The position numbers were made by a program, and so were the translations under genes. DNA of 64,000 nt from Chelatococcus albus (GTDB lineage: Bacteria; Pseudomonadota; Alphaproteobacteria; Rhizobiales; Beijerinckiaceae): NCBI RefSeq assembly GCF_030067675.1, contig NZ_JASJEV010000001.1, positions 62,001-126,000 on the forward strand, written 5' to 3'. Of the stretch, positions 35,886-46,379 are shown piece after piece (position 1 is the stretch's first letter; each line of letters starts with the position of its first letter). The notes below the pieces were generated by a model. The model saw only the letters and a program-made list of their open reading frames with translations. It was not told the origin of the DNA and searched no databases.

Positions 35886-38800
35886 ATGGTGCAATTGCGA
35901 CTTCTCCCGCTCGGCAAACGCTCGGCGGCACGCTCTGCGGGCGGACGGGCCCGGCGCGGGGGGCGCGCGCGCTTGCTGCGCTGGTGCTGCGGCGCCGTGA
36001 TCGGCGTCGCCGTCTTCCTGGCCTTGGCGATCGGTCTCCTGGCCATTCGCTTCGCCATGGGTCCCATCGAGATCGACGGCCTCTCGGACCGCGTGGAGCA
36101 GGCGCTTGCGGAGCGCATGGGGGCGCGCTGGTCGGTGGACGTCGGCACCGCCGTCATCGACCACACGCGGGACGGGCCGACCCTTCGCGTCACGGACGTC
36201 GACGTCCGCAACCCATCCGGCCTCAGGGTCCTGCATGCCGCCAGCGCGACGCTCGCCGTCGATCCCTGGGCCCTTGTCGCCGGGCGCTTCACGCCGAAGG
36301 CGGTGGAGTTCGCTGGGCTCGACCTGAGGCTGACGGTCGCCCGCGGGGGGGATCTCAGCCTTTCCGCTGCGGAAGACGACGAGGCGCCGGCGGCCGCGCC
36401 CGGCCAGGCGAAACCGGCGGCCCTGCCGCTCGCCGTCGGCGCGGCCTCGCTCGTCGATCTCCTGGCCACCCGCGAGGGGGTGTTCGGGGGCCTGGACCGG
36501 GTGGAGCTCAAGGACGCGCGGCTGACGCTCGTCGATGCCCGCCGCCGCCCGCGGGCGGTCTTCAGCAACGGTTCGCTCGCCATGCAGCGGCCGAAGAGCA
36601 AGCTCGTGCTCTTCTCCTTCGGACTGCGCGGCCGCACGGGTCCGTGGACGCTGTCGGGCTCGGTCAGCGGTCTGCCCGGAGAGGCGCGGCAGGCGACGAT
36701 GACGCTGACGGACGTGCCGGTGTCGGACGTTCTGCTGCTCGGCGGGTTGACCAACGCGCTCGTCACCACGGACATGCCGCTGTCCGGCGAGGCGCACATC
36801 GCCATCGACGCCGGGGGCGAGCTCACGGATTTCGAGGCGGGGCTCAAGGGCGCGGCGGCGATCGTGCACGTCGACGATCCGGACATGCCGCCGATAAAGG
36901 TCGACGAAGTCGCCATCGCGACGGCCTGGGACAGGTCGGCCGGCGAGCTCGTCGTCCGTTCCGCGACGTTTGCCGGCGGGCGAACACGCTTCGATCTCGC
37001 TGGTCGCCTGTCGCCGGGGCCCGAGGGCACGCCGTGGCAGCTGTCGCTCAGCGGCCGGAATGCCGTGCTCGAGGGCTTCGGACCGCAGGATCCGGACCTG
37101 AGGATCGACGAGGTGAGCGTGGCGCTCGCCGGCGTCGCCGGCGGCGGCATGGCGATCGAGCGTCTCGCCGTCTCGGGGGACGGCTACGGCGTCGCCCTGT
37201 CCGGCACCCTCGGCACCGATGCCGACGCTGGCGGCCTGCGCCTCGGCCTGTCGACGGCGCGATCGGCGGTCCGGCCGATCCTGCGCCTGTGGCCCGTGTC
37301 GATCGCGCCCGACGTGAGGCGCTATCTCGTCGACAATCTCCGCTCGGGCATCGTCGAAGAGCTCAATGTGGGCGTGAGCCTCAGCGGCGAGGAGCTGCGG
37401 GACGCGCAGGCCAAGAAGCCGATCCCCGACAAGTCGGTGAAGATCGACTTCAGGCTGTCCGAGACCGAATTCTGGCCGGCGGAGACCGTGCCGCCCTTGG
37501 CTCAGGCGACGGTGAGGGGCGCGATCAGCGGGCGCTCGGCGACGGTCCGCGTTCCGGCGGCTCAGGCAAGGATCTCGCCGGGCTACGCGCTCGCCCTGAG
37601 CGAGGGCGTCTTCAACGTGCCGGACACGGCAGCAGAGAAGACCCCGGCGACGGTCGATTTCCGCATTACCGGGACGGCGGATGCGCTGGTCGCCCTCCTG
37701 GCGGAGCAGGGCGCCGCGATGGGCAGGCCCATCGACCTCGATCCGGCGACCGTCAAGGGGCAGGTGGACATGAAGGCCTCACTGGCCATGCCCTTGTCCA
37801 GGGACCTGAAGAACGAGGAGGTGGCGACGAGCGCCTCCGGCATGATCACCAATCTCAGCATCGATCCGGTATACGCCAAGGAGAGGCTCGAAGACGCGAC
37901 CCTCGCCCTCACCCAGGATCACACCACCCTGACCCTGAAGGGCGAAGGCCGCGTCGGCGGTCTTCCGGCACAGATCGAGGTGAATCAGCCGCGGCTCGCC
38001 GGGCCGGGCGATGCCACCCTTATACTGACCATGGACGATGCGGCGCGCGCCAAGCGTGGGCTTGCCCTCGGCAAGCAGTTGACAGGTCCGGTGGTCGTCA
38101 AGCTGACCGAGAGCCTGTCGAAGGCCGACAAGACGCCGGCGCGCATCGAGGTCGATCTCGGCAAGGCGGCGATCAACGAGCCGCTGCCCGGCTGGTCGAA
38201 GGCTGCCGGCAAGCCCGGCAAGGCGACGTTCAGCCTGCGCGAGACCAATGACGGCTATGCGCTCGACGATCTCGCCGTCGACGCGGGGGCGACGGTGCGG
38301 GGCCGGGTCGAGCTTGCGGCCGACGGGGCGCTGACGACTGCCGAGTTCTCGCAGGTGAAGCTTTCTCCGGGGGACGACCTGAAGGTCACCGTGGATCGTA
38401 CGAAGACGGGCTACAGGGCGGGCGTGAAGGGCAATGTCCTCGACGCGCGGCCCTTCCTGCGTTCGTTCATGAGCGCCGGCAGCGCGACCGGCACGGCCGG
38501 CGACAAGCTTGATCTCGATCTCGACCTCTCGGTGAACATCGTCGCCGGTTACAACGACGAGGCGCTGTCGAATACGTCGCTCAAGTTCAGCAAGCGCGGC
38601 AAGGACATCCGCGACCTGCAGCTGACCGGCCGCTTCGGCAAGGCGCCCGTCAGCGTCCTGCTCTCGCGGGCGGAACGGGCGGGCGAGAACATCGTCGTCC
38701 AAGCCGCCGACGCCGGCTCGACCCTGCGCTTCATCGACCTCTACAAGCGCATGGCCGGCGGCGACCTGACGATGCAGCTCTCGCCGGACGGCGGGGAGCA

Positions 38801-39305
38801 GGCCGGCAGCCTCGTCATTCGCGATTTCGGCTTGCGCAACGAACCGGCGCTGCGGCGCATTCTCGCCGAGCAGCCCGCGAGCGGCGACGCCGCTCGCGTG
38901 GATGTGGCAGACATTCCCTTCACGAAGCTCAAGGCCGACTTCACACGCGCCCCGGGGCGCATCAACATTCGCGACGGCGTCGTCTGGGGCCCCCAGGTCG
39001 GCGTGTCGCTGCAGGGCCACATCGACACCGCGCGCGAGCGCGTCGACCTGTCGGGCACCTATGTGCCGGCCTACGCCCTCAACAACATCTTCAGCCAGGT
39101 GCCGATCGTCGGCCTCATCCTGGGCGGGGGACGCTACGAGGGCCTGTTCGCGATCAATTTCCGCGTGACCGGACCGCTCGGCACCCCGAGCATGACGATC
39201 AACCCCTTGTCGGCGATCGCGCCCGGCATCTTCCGCAAGTTCTTCGACGTCGGGCGCGCCGACAGCGGCCCCCCCGGGCCGCCGGCCTCGCGTTCAGAGC
39301 GCTGA
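35886..39305 (+). CDS. AsmA-like / DUF3971 inner-membrane-anchored periplasmic protein
   Basis: 1139 residues. A basic N-terminus rich in Arg is followed by one helix (AVIGVAVFLALAIGLLAIRFA, about 36-57). The remainder is a long repetitive beta-strand-rich periplasmic region. RINIRDGVVWGPQVGVSLQGHI, FSQVPIVGLILGGGRYEGLF and VTGPLGTPSMTINPLSAIAPG near the end match the AsmA C-terminal region of YhdP-like proteins. These are thought to be groove-shaped lipid carriers between the inner and outer membranes. Size and topology agree. The start ATG 35886 precedes the basic segment directly. Confidence 0.88.
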   Translation: MVQLRLLPLGKRSAARSAGGRARRGGRARLLRWCCGAVIGVAVFLALAIGLLAIRFAMGPIEIDGLSDRVEQALAERMGARWSVDVGTAVIDHTRDGPTLRVTDVDVRNPSGLRVLHAASATLAVDPWALVAGRFTPKAVEFAGLDLRLTVARGGDLSLSAAEDDEAPAAAPGQAKPAALPLAVGAASLVDLLATREGVFGGLDRVELKDARLTLVDARRRPRAVFSNGSLAMQRPKSKLVLFSFGLRGRTGPWTLSGSVSGLPGEARQATMTLTDVPVSDVLLLGGLTNALVTTDMPLSGEAHIAIDAGGELTDFEAGLKGAAAIVHVDDPDMPPIKVDEVAIATAWDRSAGELVVRSATFAGGRTRFDLAGRLSPGPEGTPWQLSLSGRNAVLEGFGPQDPDLRIDEVSVALAGVAGGGMAIERLAVSGDGYGVALSGTLGTDADAGGLRLGLSTARSAVRPILRLWPVSIAPDVRRYLVDNLRSGIVEELNVGVSLSGEELRDAQAKKPIPDKSVKIDFRLSETEFWPAETVPPLAQATVRGAISGRSATVRVPAAQARISPGYALALSEGVFNVPDTAAEKTPATVDFRITGTADALVALLAEQGAAMGRPIDLDPATVKGQVDMKASLAMPLSRDLKNEEVATSASGMITNLSIDPVYAKERLEDATLALTQDHTTLTLKGEGRVGGLPAQIEVNQPRLAGPGDATLILTMDDAARAKRGLALGKQLTGPVVVKLTESLSKADKTPARIEVDLGKAAINEPLPGWSKAAGKPGKATFSLRETNDGYALDDLAVDAGATVRGRVELAADGALTTAEFSQVKLSPGDDLKVTVDRTKTGYRAGVKGNVLDARPFLRSFMSAGSATGTAGDKLDLDLDLSVNIVAGYNDEALSNTSLKFSKRGKDIRDLQLTGRFGKAPVSVLLSRAERAGENIVVQAADAGSTLRFIDLYKRMAGGDLTMQLSPDGGEQAGSLVIRDFGLRNEPALRRILAEQPASGDAARVDVADIPFTKLKADFTRAPGRINIRDGVVWGPQVGVSLQGHIDTARERVDLSGTYVPAYALNNIFSQVPIVGLILGGGRYEGLFAINFRVTGPLGTPSMTINPLSAIAPGIFRKFFDVGRADSGPPGPPASRSER

Positions 39306-39335
39306 GGCCTTTGCGCACGGGGGGCGCGATTGCCG

Positions 39336-40592
39336 TCAGGCAGTCGGCCGCAGGAGCACGTGCTTCTTCTTGCCGAGCGACAGCTTCACCACGCCTTCCG
39401 GCGTGAGGTCGCCCGGGGTCAGCACGGCGCGCTCGTCGGTGACATTCGCATCGTTGACCTTGAGGCCACCGGCCCTGATCTGGCGGCGCGCCTCGCTCGT
39501 GGAGGCGACGAGGCCGGCCTGGACGAAGGCGCTGAGAACGCCGAGGCCGGCGTTGAGCATGTCGGTCGACACGCTCACGCTCGGCAGGTCCTCGGCGAGC
39601 GCTCCTTCCTCGAAGGTCTTGCGCGCCGTCTCCGCCGCCGCCTCGGCCGCCGCCCGGCCATGGACCACGGCCGTGACCTCGGTGGCCAGCACCTTCTTGG
39701 CCTCGTTGAGCTCGGCTCCCTCGAGACGCTCGAGGCGCCTGATCTCGTCAAGCGGCAAGTCGGTGAAGATGCGCAGGAAGCGGCCCACGTCCGCATCCTC
39801 TGCGTTGCGCCAGTACTGCCACAGGTCGTAGGGCGACAGCATGTCGGCATTGAGCCAGACCGCGCCGCTCGCCGACTTGCCCATCTTCGCCCCGGACGAG
39901 GTGGTGAGCAGCGGGCAGGTGAGGGCGAAGAGCTGCTTGCCGTCGATGCGCCGGCCGAGTTCGATGCCGTTGACGATGTTGCCCCACTGGTCGGAACCGC
40001 CCATCTGCAGGCGGCAGCCGTAGCGCCGCGACAGCTCGAGGAAGTCGTAGGCCTGCAGGATCATGTAGTTGAACTCGAGGAACGACAGCGGCTCCTCGCG
40101 GTCGAGCCGGGTCTTCACCGACTCGAAGGTCAGCATGCGGTTGACGGTGAAATGGCGGCCGATGTCGCGCAGGAAGGGAATGTACTCGAGCTTGTCGAGC
40201 CACTCCGCGTTGTCCAGCATGACGGCGTCCGTCGGCCCGTCGCCGAAGGTGAGGAACTGCGAGAAGACCCCCTTGATCGTCGCCTTGTTGGTGGCGATCT
40301 GCGCCTCGTCGAGCAGCGGACGCGCCTCGTTGCGGAAGGACGGGTCGCCGATGCGGGTGGTACCTCCGCCCATGAGCACGATCGGCTTGTGGCCGGTCTG
40401 CTGCAGGCGCCGCAGCATCATGATGTTGGTCATGTGCCCGACGTGCAGGCTCGGCGCCGTCAGGTCATAGCCGATATAGGCAACGATCCGTTCCTTCGTC
40501 GCCAGGTCGTCCAGCGCCGGCGCGTCGGACACCTGGTGGATGAGGCCGCGCTCGTCGAGCGTGCGGAGGAAGTCGGAACGAAAGGTGCTCAT
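39336..40592 (-). CDS. tyrS: Tyrosyl-tRNA synthetase
   Basis: A 418-residue class I synthetase charging tRNA-Tyr. HIGH equivalent: [14 protein letters not shown] equivalent: [12 protein letters not shown]. The tyrosine pocket includes [10 protein letters not shown] and [20 protein letters not shown] with [11 protein letters not shown]. The C-terminal S4-like RNA-binding segment is [20 protein letters not shown]. Length matches the short bacterial TyrS form. It is divergent from anmK, with about 105 nt between. Confidence 0.98.
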   Translation of the reverse strand: MSTFRSDFLRTLDERGLIHQVSDAPALDDLATKERIVAYIGYDLTAPSLHVGHMTNIMMLRRLQQTGHKPIVLMGGGTTRIGDPSFRNEARPLLDEAQIATNKATIKGVFSQFLTFGDGPTDAVMLDNAEWLDKLEYIPFLRDIGRHFTVNRMLTFESVKTRLDREEPLSFLEFNYMILQAYDFLELSRRYGCRLQMGGSDQWGNIVNGIELGRRIDGKQLFALTCPLLTTSSGAKMGKSASGAVWLNADMLSPYDLWQYWRNAEDADVGRFLRIFTDLPLDEIRRLERLEGAELNEAKKVLATEVTAVVHGRAAAEAAAETARKTFEEGALAEDLPSVSVSTDMLNAGLGVLSAFVQAGLVASTSEARRQIRAGGLKVNDANVTDERAVLTPGDLTPEGVVKLSLGKKKHVLLRPTA

Positions 40593-40697
40593 CGGTCCTG
40601 GTCTTGGATAGGGCCTCGAAGTCGCAGCGGTCGAGCCGAGGCCGTGGGCTCGACGGGGCCGGTGGTGTAACAGGTTCCAGCGGGGATTTCATCAGGG

Positions 40698-41801
40698 GTG
40701 AGGATCTTGCATGCCATCGGTCTCATGAGCGGAACATCGCTGGATGGTGTCGACGTCGCGCTCATCGAGAGCGATGGCATCTCCATCTCGTCCTTCGGGC
40801 CAACGGGTTTCCGTCCCTATGACGACGAGGAGCGCGCCCTGCTGCGTCGTGCTCTTGCCGACGCGGCCTCGCTCGCCGATCGCAAGGCGCGGCCGGGGGC
40901 CCTGCGGGAGGCGGAGGCCCTCGTCACGGAGGCGCATGCCGAGGCGGTCGAGCGCTTCTTGGCCGCCTACGCGCTGAGGGCGCGGGAGGTCGATGTCGTC
41001 GGCTTTCACGGCCAGACGGTCATCCACCGCCCCGAGCGCCGCCTGACCGTCCAGATCGGCGACGGGGCCGCCCTGGCGCGCCGCCTGGGCATCCGCACCG
41101 TCCACGACCTGCGCGCCGCCGACGTCGCCGCCGGCGGTCAGGGAGCGCCCTTTGTGCCGGTGTTCCATCAGGCGCTGGTCAGGCGGGCCGGCCTCGCAGG
41201 GCCAGTTGCCGTCCTCAACGTTGGCGGCGTCGCCAATGTCACCTGGATCGACGCGGATGCCCCGCCGATTGCCTGCGACACCGGCCCGGGCAATGCCCTG
41301 ATCGACGACTTCATGTTCGAGCGCACGGGAGCGGGGATCGACCGCGATGGCGCCGCTGCCGCACGCGGACGCGTGGACCCGGCGGCCCTCGACCGGCTGA
41401 TGGCGCATCCCTATTTCGCGCAACGGCCGCCGAAGTCGCTTGACCGGAACGCCTTTTCACGCGAGGCGGTGTCGGGGCTGGCGACCGAGGACGGCGCCGC
41501 CACGCTCACCGCCTTCACCGCCCGGTCGGTCGCAGCGATCATCGCGCATCTGCCCGCGGCGCCTGCCTTGTGGATCGTATGCGGGGGAGGGGCGCGCAAC
41601 CCGACGCTGCTGCGGATGCTCGCGCGGGAGACGGGGGCAGACGTGCGGACCGCCGAGGATTTCGGCTGGTCCGCGGAGGCCCTGGAGGCGCAGGCCTTCG
41701 CCTTCCTGGCGGTGCGGAGCCTCGCCGGGCTGCCGCTCACCTTTCCGACGACGACGGGCGTGGCCGAGCCCCTCTCGGGGGGCGTGCTTGCGGAGCCTTG
41801 A
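40698..41801 (+). CDS. anmK: Anhydro-N-acetylmuramic acid kinase
   Basis: A 367-residue cytoplasmic enzyme that opens and phosphorylates 1,6-anhydro-MurNAc from recycled cell wall. The opening [19 protein letters not shown] is the family signature; [40 protein letters not shown] and [13 protein letters not shown] complete the ASKHA fold, and [12 protein letters not shown] is the late nucleotide loop. GTG 40698 behind CAGGGG is the only sensible start. The gene works with PBP1A and the wall hydrolases in this window in wall turnover. It ends in a perfect hairpin. Confidence 0.96.
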   Translation: MRILHAIGLMSGTSLDGVDVALIESDGISISSFGPTGFRPYDDEERALLRRALADAASLADRKARPGALREAEALVTEAHAEAVERFLAAYALRAREVDVVGFHGQTVIHRPERRLTVQIGDGAALARRLGIRTVHDLRAADVAAGGQGAPFVPVFHQALVRRAGLAGPVAVLNVGGVANVTWIDADAPPIACDTGPGNALIDDFMFERTGAGIDRDGAAAARGRVDPAALDRLMAHPYFAQRPPKSLDRNAFSREAVSGLATEDGAATLTAFTARSVAAIIAHLPAAPALWIVCGGGARNPTLLRMLARETGADVRTAEDFGWSAEALEAQAFAFLAVRSLAGLPLTFPTTTGVAEPLSGGVLAEP

Positions 41802-41811
41802 GGCTCCGCAA
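41788..41811. terminator. Hairpin overlapping the anmK stop codon
   Basis: A perfect 10-bp stem TTGCGGAGCC / GGCTCCGCAA with loop TTGA, which contains the anmK TGA stop (41799-41801). It lies 9 nt from the convergent hydrolase stop and can serve both strands. Confidence 0.7.
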
Positions 41812-41819
41812 GGGGAGGG

Positions 41820-42482
41820 TCAGGCTGCGTCCTCGGCGGTCGCGACGCCGAGGCGCTTGTCGAGGTAGCCGTTCACGGTTTCCATCAGGTCCTCGACCTT
41901 GCCGTCGAAGAAGTGGTTGGCTCCGTCGACGACAGCATGCTCGATCTGGATGCCCTTCTGCGTCTTCACCTTCTCGATGACGCTGACGACGTCCTTCACG
42001 GGGGCGACGCGATCTTGCGAGCCGTGCACGAACAGGCCGGAGGACGGGCAGGGGGCGAGGAAGGAGAAGTCATACCGGTTCGCCATGGCCGCGATCGAGA
42101 TAAAGCCCTCGATCTCGGGGCGGCGCATGAGAAGCTGCATGCCGATCCAGGCGCCGAAGGAAACGCCGGCGATCCAGCAGGTGCGGGCCTCCGGGTTCAT
42201 GGCCTGCGCCCAGTCCAGCGCGGCGGCGGCGTCCGACAATTCGCCCTGGCCGTGGTCGAAGGCCCCCTGGCTCCGTCCCACGCCACGGAAGTTGAAGCGC
42301 AGCACGGAGAATCCGCGGTTCGCGAAGGCGTAGAACAGATTGTAGACAATCTGGTTGTTCATCGTGCCGCCGAACTGCGGATGCGGATGCAGCACGATCG
42401 CGATCGGCGCTCCCTTCCGCTTCGCGGGCTGATAGCGGCCTTCGATGCGCCCCGCCGGACCGGTGAAGATGACTTCGGGCAT
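41820..42482 (-). CDS. Small alpha/beta hydrolase (dienelactone-hydrolase-like)
   Basis: A 220-residue cytoplasmic alpha/beta-hydrolase. HPHPQFGGTMNN is characteristic of a bacterial subgroup. The nucleophile elbow is GVSFGA, the acid is probably in HGSQDRVAPV, and the base His is in GANHFFDGK. It has no signal peptide. The true substrate is unknown; relatives are often annotated only as hydrolases. It is divergent from the Fe-S operon, and the 271-nt gap between contains Irr-type boxes, so it might share iron control, though this is inference. Confidence 0.85.
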   Translation of the reverse strand: MPEVIFTGPAGRIEGRYQPAKRKGAPIAIVLHPHPQFGGTMNNQIVYNLFYAFANRGFSVLRFNFRGVGRSQGAFDHGQGELSDAAAALDWAQAMNPEARTCWIAGVSFGAWIGMQLLMRRPEIEGFISIAAMANRYDFSFLAPCPSSGLFVHGSQDRVAPVKDVVSVIEKVKTQKGIQIEHAVVDGANHFFDGKVEDLMETVNGYLDKRLGVATAEDAA

Positions 42483-42543
42483 GGTGTACTCTGCTGCGTG
42501 ACCAAGGCTGTCTCTCGCGCAAGGCAGGCCCGCTCCGCGGGCC

Positions 42544-42573
42544 TTGACTCGGTGAGGTTGGGCCTCCTAAATC
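42544..42573 (+). promoter_or_regulatory. Candidate promoter of the Fe-S assembly operon
   Basis: TTGACT at 42544-42549 could be a -35, and CTAAAT/TAAATC (42567-42573) a weak -10 at 17-18 bp. If so, the two Irr boxes just downstream would cover the transcription start and early leader, the position expected for repression. The -10 matches only three of six consensus bases. Confidence 0.4.
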
Positions 42574-42576
42574 ACA

Positions 42577-42592
42577 TTTAGAATTATTCTAT
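42577..42592 (+). promoter_or_regulatory. Irr box (ICE motif), copy 1
   Basis: TTAGAA-TTA-TTCTAT (42578-42592) matches the alphaproteobacterial iron control element TTAGAA-N3-TTCTAA with one mismatch. Irr binds this site when heme is low. Set 19 bp, centre to centre, from the second copy. Confidence 0.75.
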
Positions 42593-42596
42593 TCGC

Positions 42597-42611
42597 TTAG
42601 AACGCTTCTAA
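42597..42611 (+). promoter_or_regulatory. Irr box (ICE motif), copy 2
   Basis: TTAGAA-CGC-TTCTAA is a perfect match to the Irr consensus palindrome. It lies about 143 nt before the start of the first gene of the Fe-S operon. Two adjacent copies suggest cooperative binding of Irr. Confidence 0.85.
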
Positions 42612-42753
42612 AGAAGCTCTTCAGCCGGTGAGAACCAAGGCAATCGTGCAGGGCGCGACTGTCCAAGGCATGTAGTGGGCGCTATCTACCACGGCAACGG
42701 GGGGGCAAGGCAAGGCTCGTGTTCGACGCGAAGTGCCGCTCCCGGAGACGAGG

Positions 42754-43944
42754 ATGACGACCGAACGCACCTACCTCGACTACAACGCCACGGCGCCGGT
42801 GCGGCCTGCCGTGATGGAGGCCATGGCGCGTGCGCTCGCCCTGACCGGCAATCCCTCGTCCGTCCACAGCGAAGGACGGACGGTGCGGCGGCTCGTCGAG
42901 GAGGCGAGGGAGAAGGTTGCCGCGCTCGTCGGGGCCAGGCCGCAAAACGTCATCTTCACGAGCGGCGGGTCGGAGGCGAACAACACGGCGCTCACGCCCA
43001 CGCTCGGCTGCTGCGGACGTGAGGAGCCGCTCGCTCTATGCCTCGTCGGCGCCACGGAACATCCGAGCGTGCTCGAAGGTGCGCGCTTCCCGGCGCATCG
43101 CGTGGAGCGGGTGCCGGTCGACCGGCAGGGCCTCGCCGACCTGTCCTGGCTGGAGAGGCGCCTCTCGCGGCTCGCGGACGAGCGTCCGGGCGGGCGGGCT
43201 CTGGTGTCGCTGCAGTTCGCCAACAACGAGACCGGCGTCGTCCAGCCCGTGTCCGAGGCGGTGCGCCTTGTGCACGCCCGTGACGGCATGGTGCACACGG
43301 ACGCGGTGCAGGCGGCCGGCAAGATCCCGATCGATGTCGCCGGCCTCGGCGCCGACCTGATGACGCTCTCCGCGCACAAGTTTGGCGGGCCGCAGGGCGT
43401 CGGAGCGCTCGTCCTGGGGCACGAGGCCATCGAGATCCGCGAGCGGCTCGTGCGCGGCGGTGGCCAGCAGCGCGGCTACCGCGCCGGGACGGAGAATGTC
43501 GCGGGCATTGTGGGCTTCGGCGTCGCGGCCAGTCTTGCATTGGACGAGATTGAAGATTATTCCGCGCGGATCGGAGCATTGCGCGATCGTCTGCAGGACG
43601 AGGTGCGCCGGATCGCTCCAGACGCGGTGATTTTCGGGGCTGGCGTCGATCGTCTGCCCAATACGCTTGCATTCGCCGTGCCGGGCCTGAGAGCCGAGAC
43701 GCTGCTCATGGCGCTCGACCTCGAGGGCGTGGCCGTGTCGTCAGGGTCGGCCTGTTCGTCCGGCAAGGTGCGTCGTTCCCACGTGCTCGATGCCATGGGC
43801 GTTGCACGTGACGTTGCCGAGGGTGCGCTGCGCGTCAGCCTCGGCTGGGCCTCTGAGGAGGCGGATGTAACCCGTTTCGCGACGGCCTTCGCCAAGGTGG
43901 CCGGCGCGCTGATCTCCCGTCGCGCAGGGCGGCAGGCCGCCTGA
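42754..43944 (+). CDS. Cysteine desulfurase, IscS/NifS type
   Basis: A 396-residue PLP enzyme that removes sulfur from cysteine as persulfide for Fe-S assembly. It shows YLDYNATAPVRPAVMEAM, ATEHPSVLE, HTDAVQAAGKIPID, the PLP lysine in SAHKFGGPQGVGAL, and the mobile-loop cysteine in SSGSACSSGKV, which marks the IscS (class I) type, unlike SufS at 47844. ATG 42754 is preferred over GTG 42733 because GGAGACGAGG lies just before it. It is the first gene of the operon, 58 nt before sufB, and lies downstream of two Irr boxes. Confidence 0.95.
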   Translation: MTTERTYLDYNATAPVRPAVMEAMARALALTGNPSSVHSEGRTVRRLVEEAREKVAALVGARPQNVIFTSGGSEANNTALTPTLGCCGREEPLALCLVGATEHPSVLEGARFPAHRVERVPVDRQGLADLSWLERRLSRLADERPGGRALVSLQFANNETGVVQPVSEAVRLVHARDGMVHTDAVQAAGKIPIDVAGLGADLMTLSAHKFGGPQGVGALVLGHEAIEIRERLVRGGGQQRGYRAGTENVAGIVGFGVAASLALDEIEDYSARIGALRDRLQDEVRRIAPDAVIFGAGVDRLPNTLAFAVPGLRAETLLMALDLEGVAVSSGSACSSGKVRRSHVLDAMGVARDVAEGALRVSLGWASEEADVTRFATAFAKVAGALISRRAGRQAA

Positions 43945-44002
43945 GCGACGGATTGTCTGAAGCCTAACCCGCGGCCCTTGAAGCCGTGAGAGGAGGTCTG
44001 GA

Positions 44003-45475
<1,473 letters not shown>

Positions 45476-45627
45476 CCGCCTGGGGGCGGCCTCTGCCAGC
45501 CCCGGCGCCCCGACGGCAGGCCGCGGGGATCGTCCAATCGAAACGGCCGGCGCGGGAGCCGGCCACGGCATGGAAATGGCGGCCGGGCGGTCCTGCGTGA
45601 CACCGGGCTCGGCCAGGGAAAGACACG

Positions 45628-46377
45628 ATGCTCCAGATCAACAACCTCGTCGTCGAGATCGACGGAAAGCGCATCCTCAACGGCCTCGATCTTTCGGTGA
45701 AGGCGGGCGAGGTCGCCGCCATCATGGGCCCGAATGGATCGGGAAAGTCGACGCTCTCCTATGTCATCGCCGGCAAGGAGGACTACGAGGTCCTCGATGG
45801 CGAGATCGTGCTCGACGGCCAGAATCTCCTGGAGATGGACCCGCACGAGCGGGCCGCGCACGGCGTGTTCCTCGCATTCCAGTATCCGCTGGAGATCCCC
45901 GGCGTCGCCACCATGACCTTCCTCAAGTCGGTCATGAACGCCCAGCGCAAGGCGCGCGGCGAAGAGGAGCTCACGACGCCCGACTTCATGCGTCGCGTAA
46001 AGAAAGCCGCCGAACGCCTTCACATCGACCAGGAGATGTTGAAGCGGGCTCTCAATGTCGGGTTCTCGGGCGGTGAGAAGAAGCGCATGGAGATCCTGCA
46101 GATGGCGCTGCTCGAGCCGCGCTTCTGCATCCTCGACGAGACGGACTCCGGCCTCGACATCGACGCGCTCAGGGTGGTTGCGGAAGGCGTCAACGCGCTG
46201 CGCGACCCCAAGCGCGCCTTCCTCGTCATCACGCACTACCAGCGCCTGCTGAACCACATCGTGCCGGACAGCGTGCATGTGATGGCGAACGGCCGCATCG
46301 TGCGTTCGGGCGGCAAGGAGCTCGCCCTTGAGCTCGAGGCCTCCGGCTATGCCGAGTACAAGGAAGAGGCGGCCTGA
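45628..46377 (+). CDS. sufC: Fe-S assembly ATPase SufC
   Basis: A 249-residue ABC-type ATPase that drives conformational change in the SufBCD complex in the cytoplasm; it is not a transporter. Walker A is GPNGSGKSTLSYVIAGK, signature FSGGEKKRMEILQ, Walker B CILDETDSGLDID, and the switch His is in LVITHYQRLLN. Length is standard. Its stop (TGA 46375-46377) sits 2 nt before the sufD ATG, so sufC and sufD are translationally linked. Confidence 0.98.
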   Translation: MLQINNLVVEIDGKRILNGLDLSVKAGEVAAIMGPNGSGKSTLSYVIAGKEDYEVLDGEIVLDGQNLLEMDPHERAAHGVFLAFQYPLEIPGVATMTFLKSVMNAQRKARGEEELTTPDFMRRVKKAAERLHIDQEMLKRALNVGFSGGEKKRMEILQMALLEPRFCILDETDSGLDIDALRVVAEGVNALRDPKRAFLVITHYQRLLNHIVPDSVHVMANGRIVRSGGKELALELEASGYAEYKEEAA

Positions 46378-46379
46378 GC

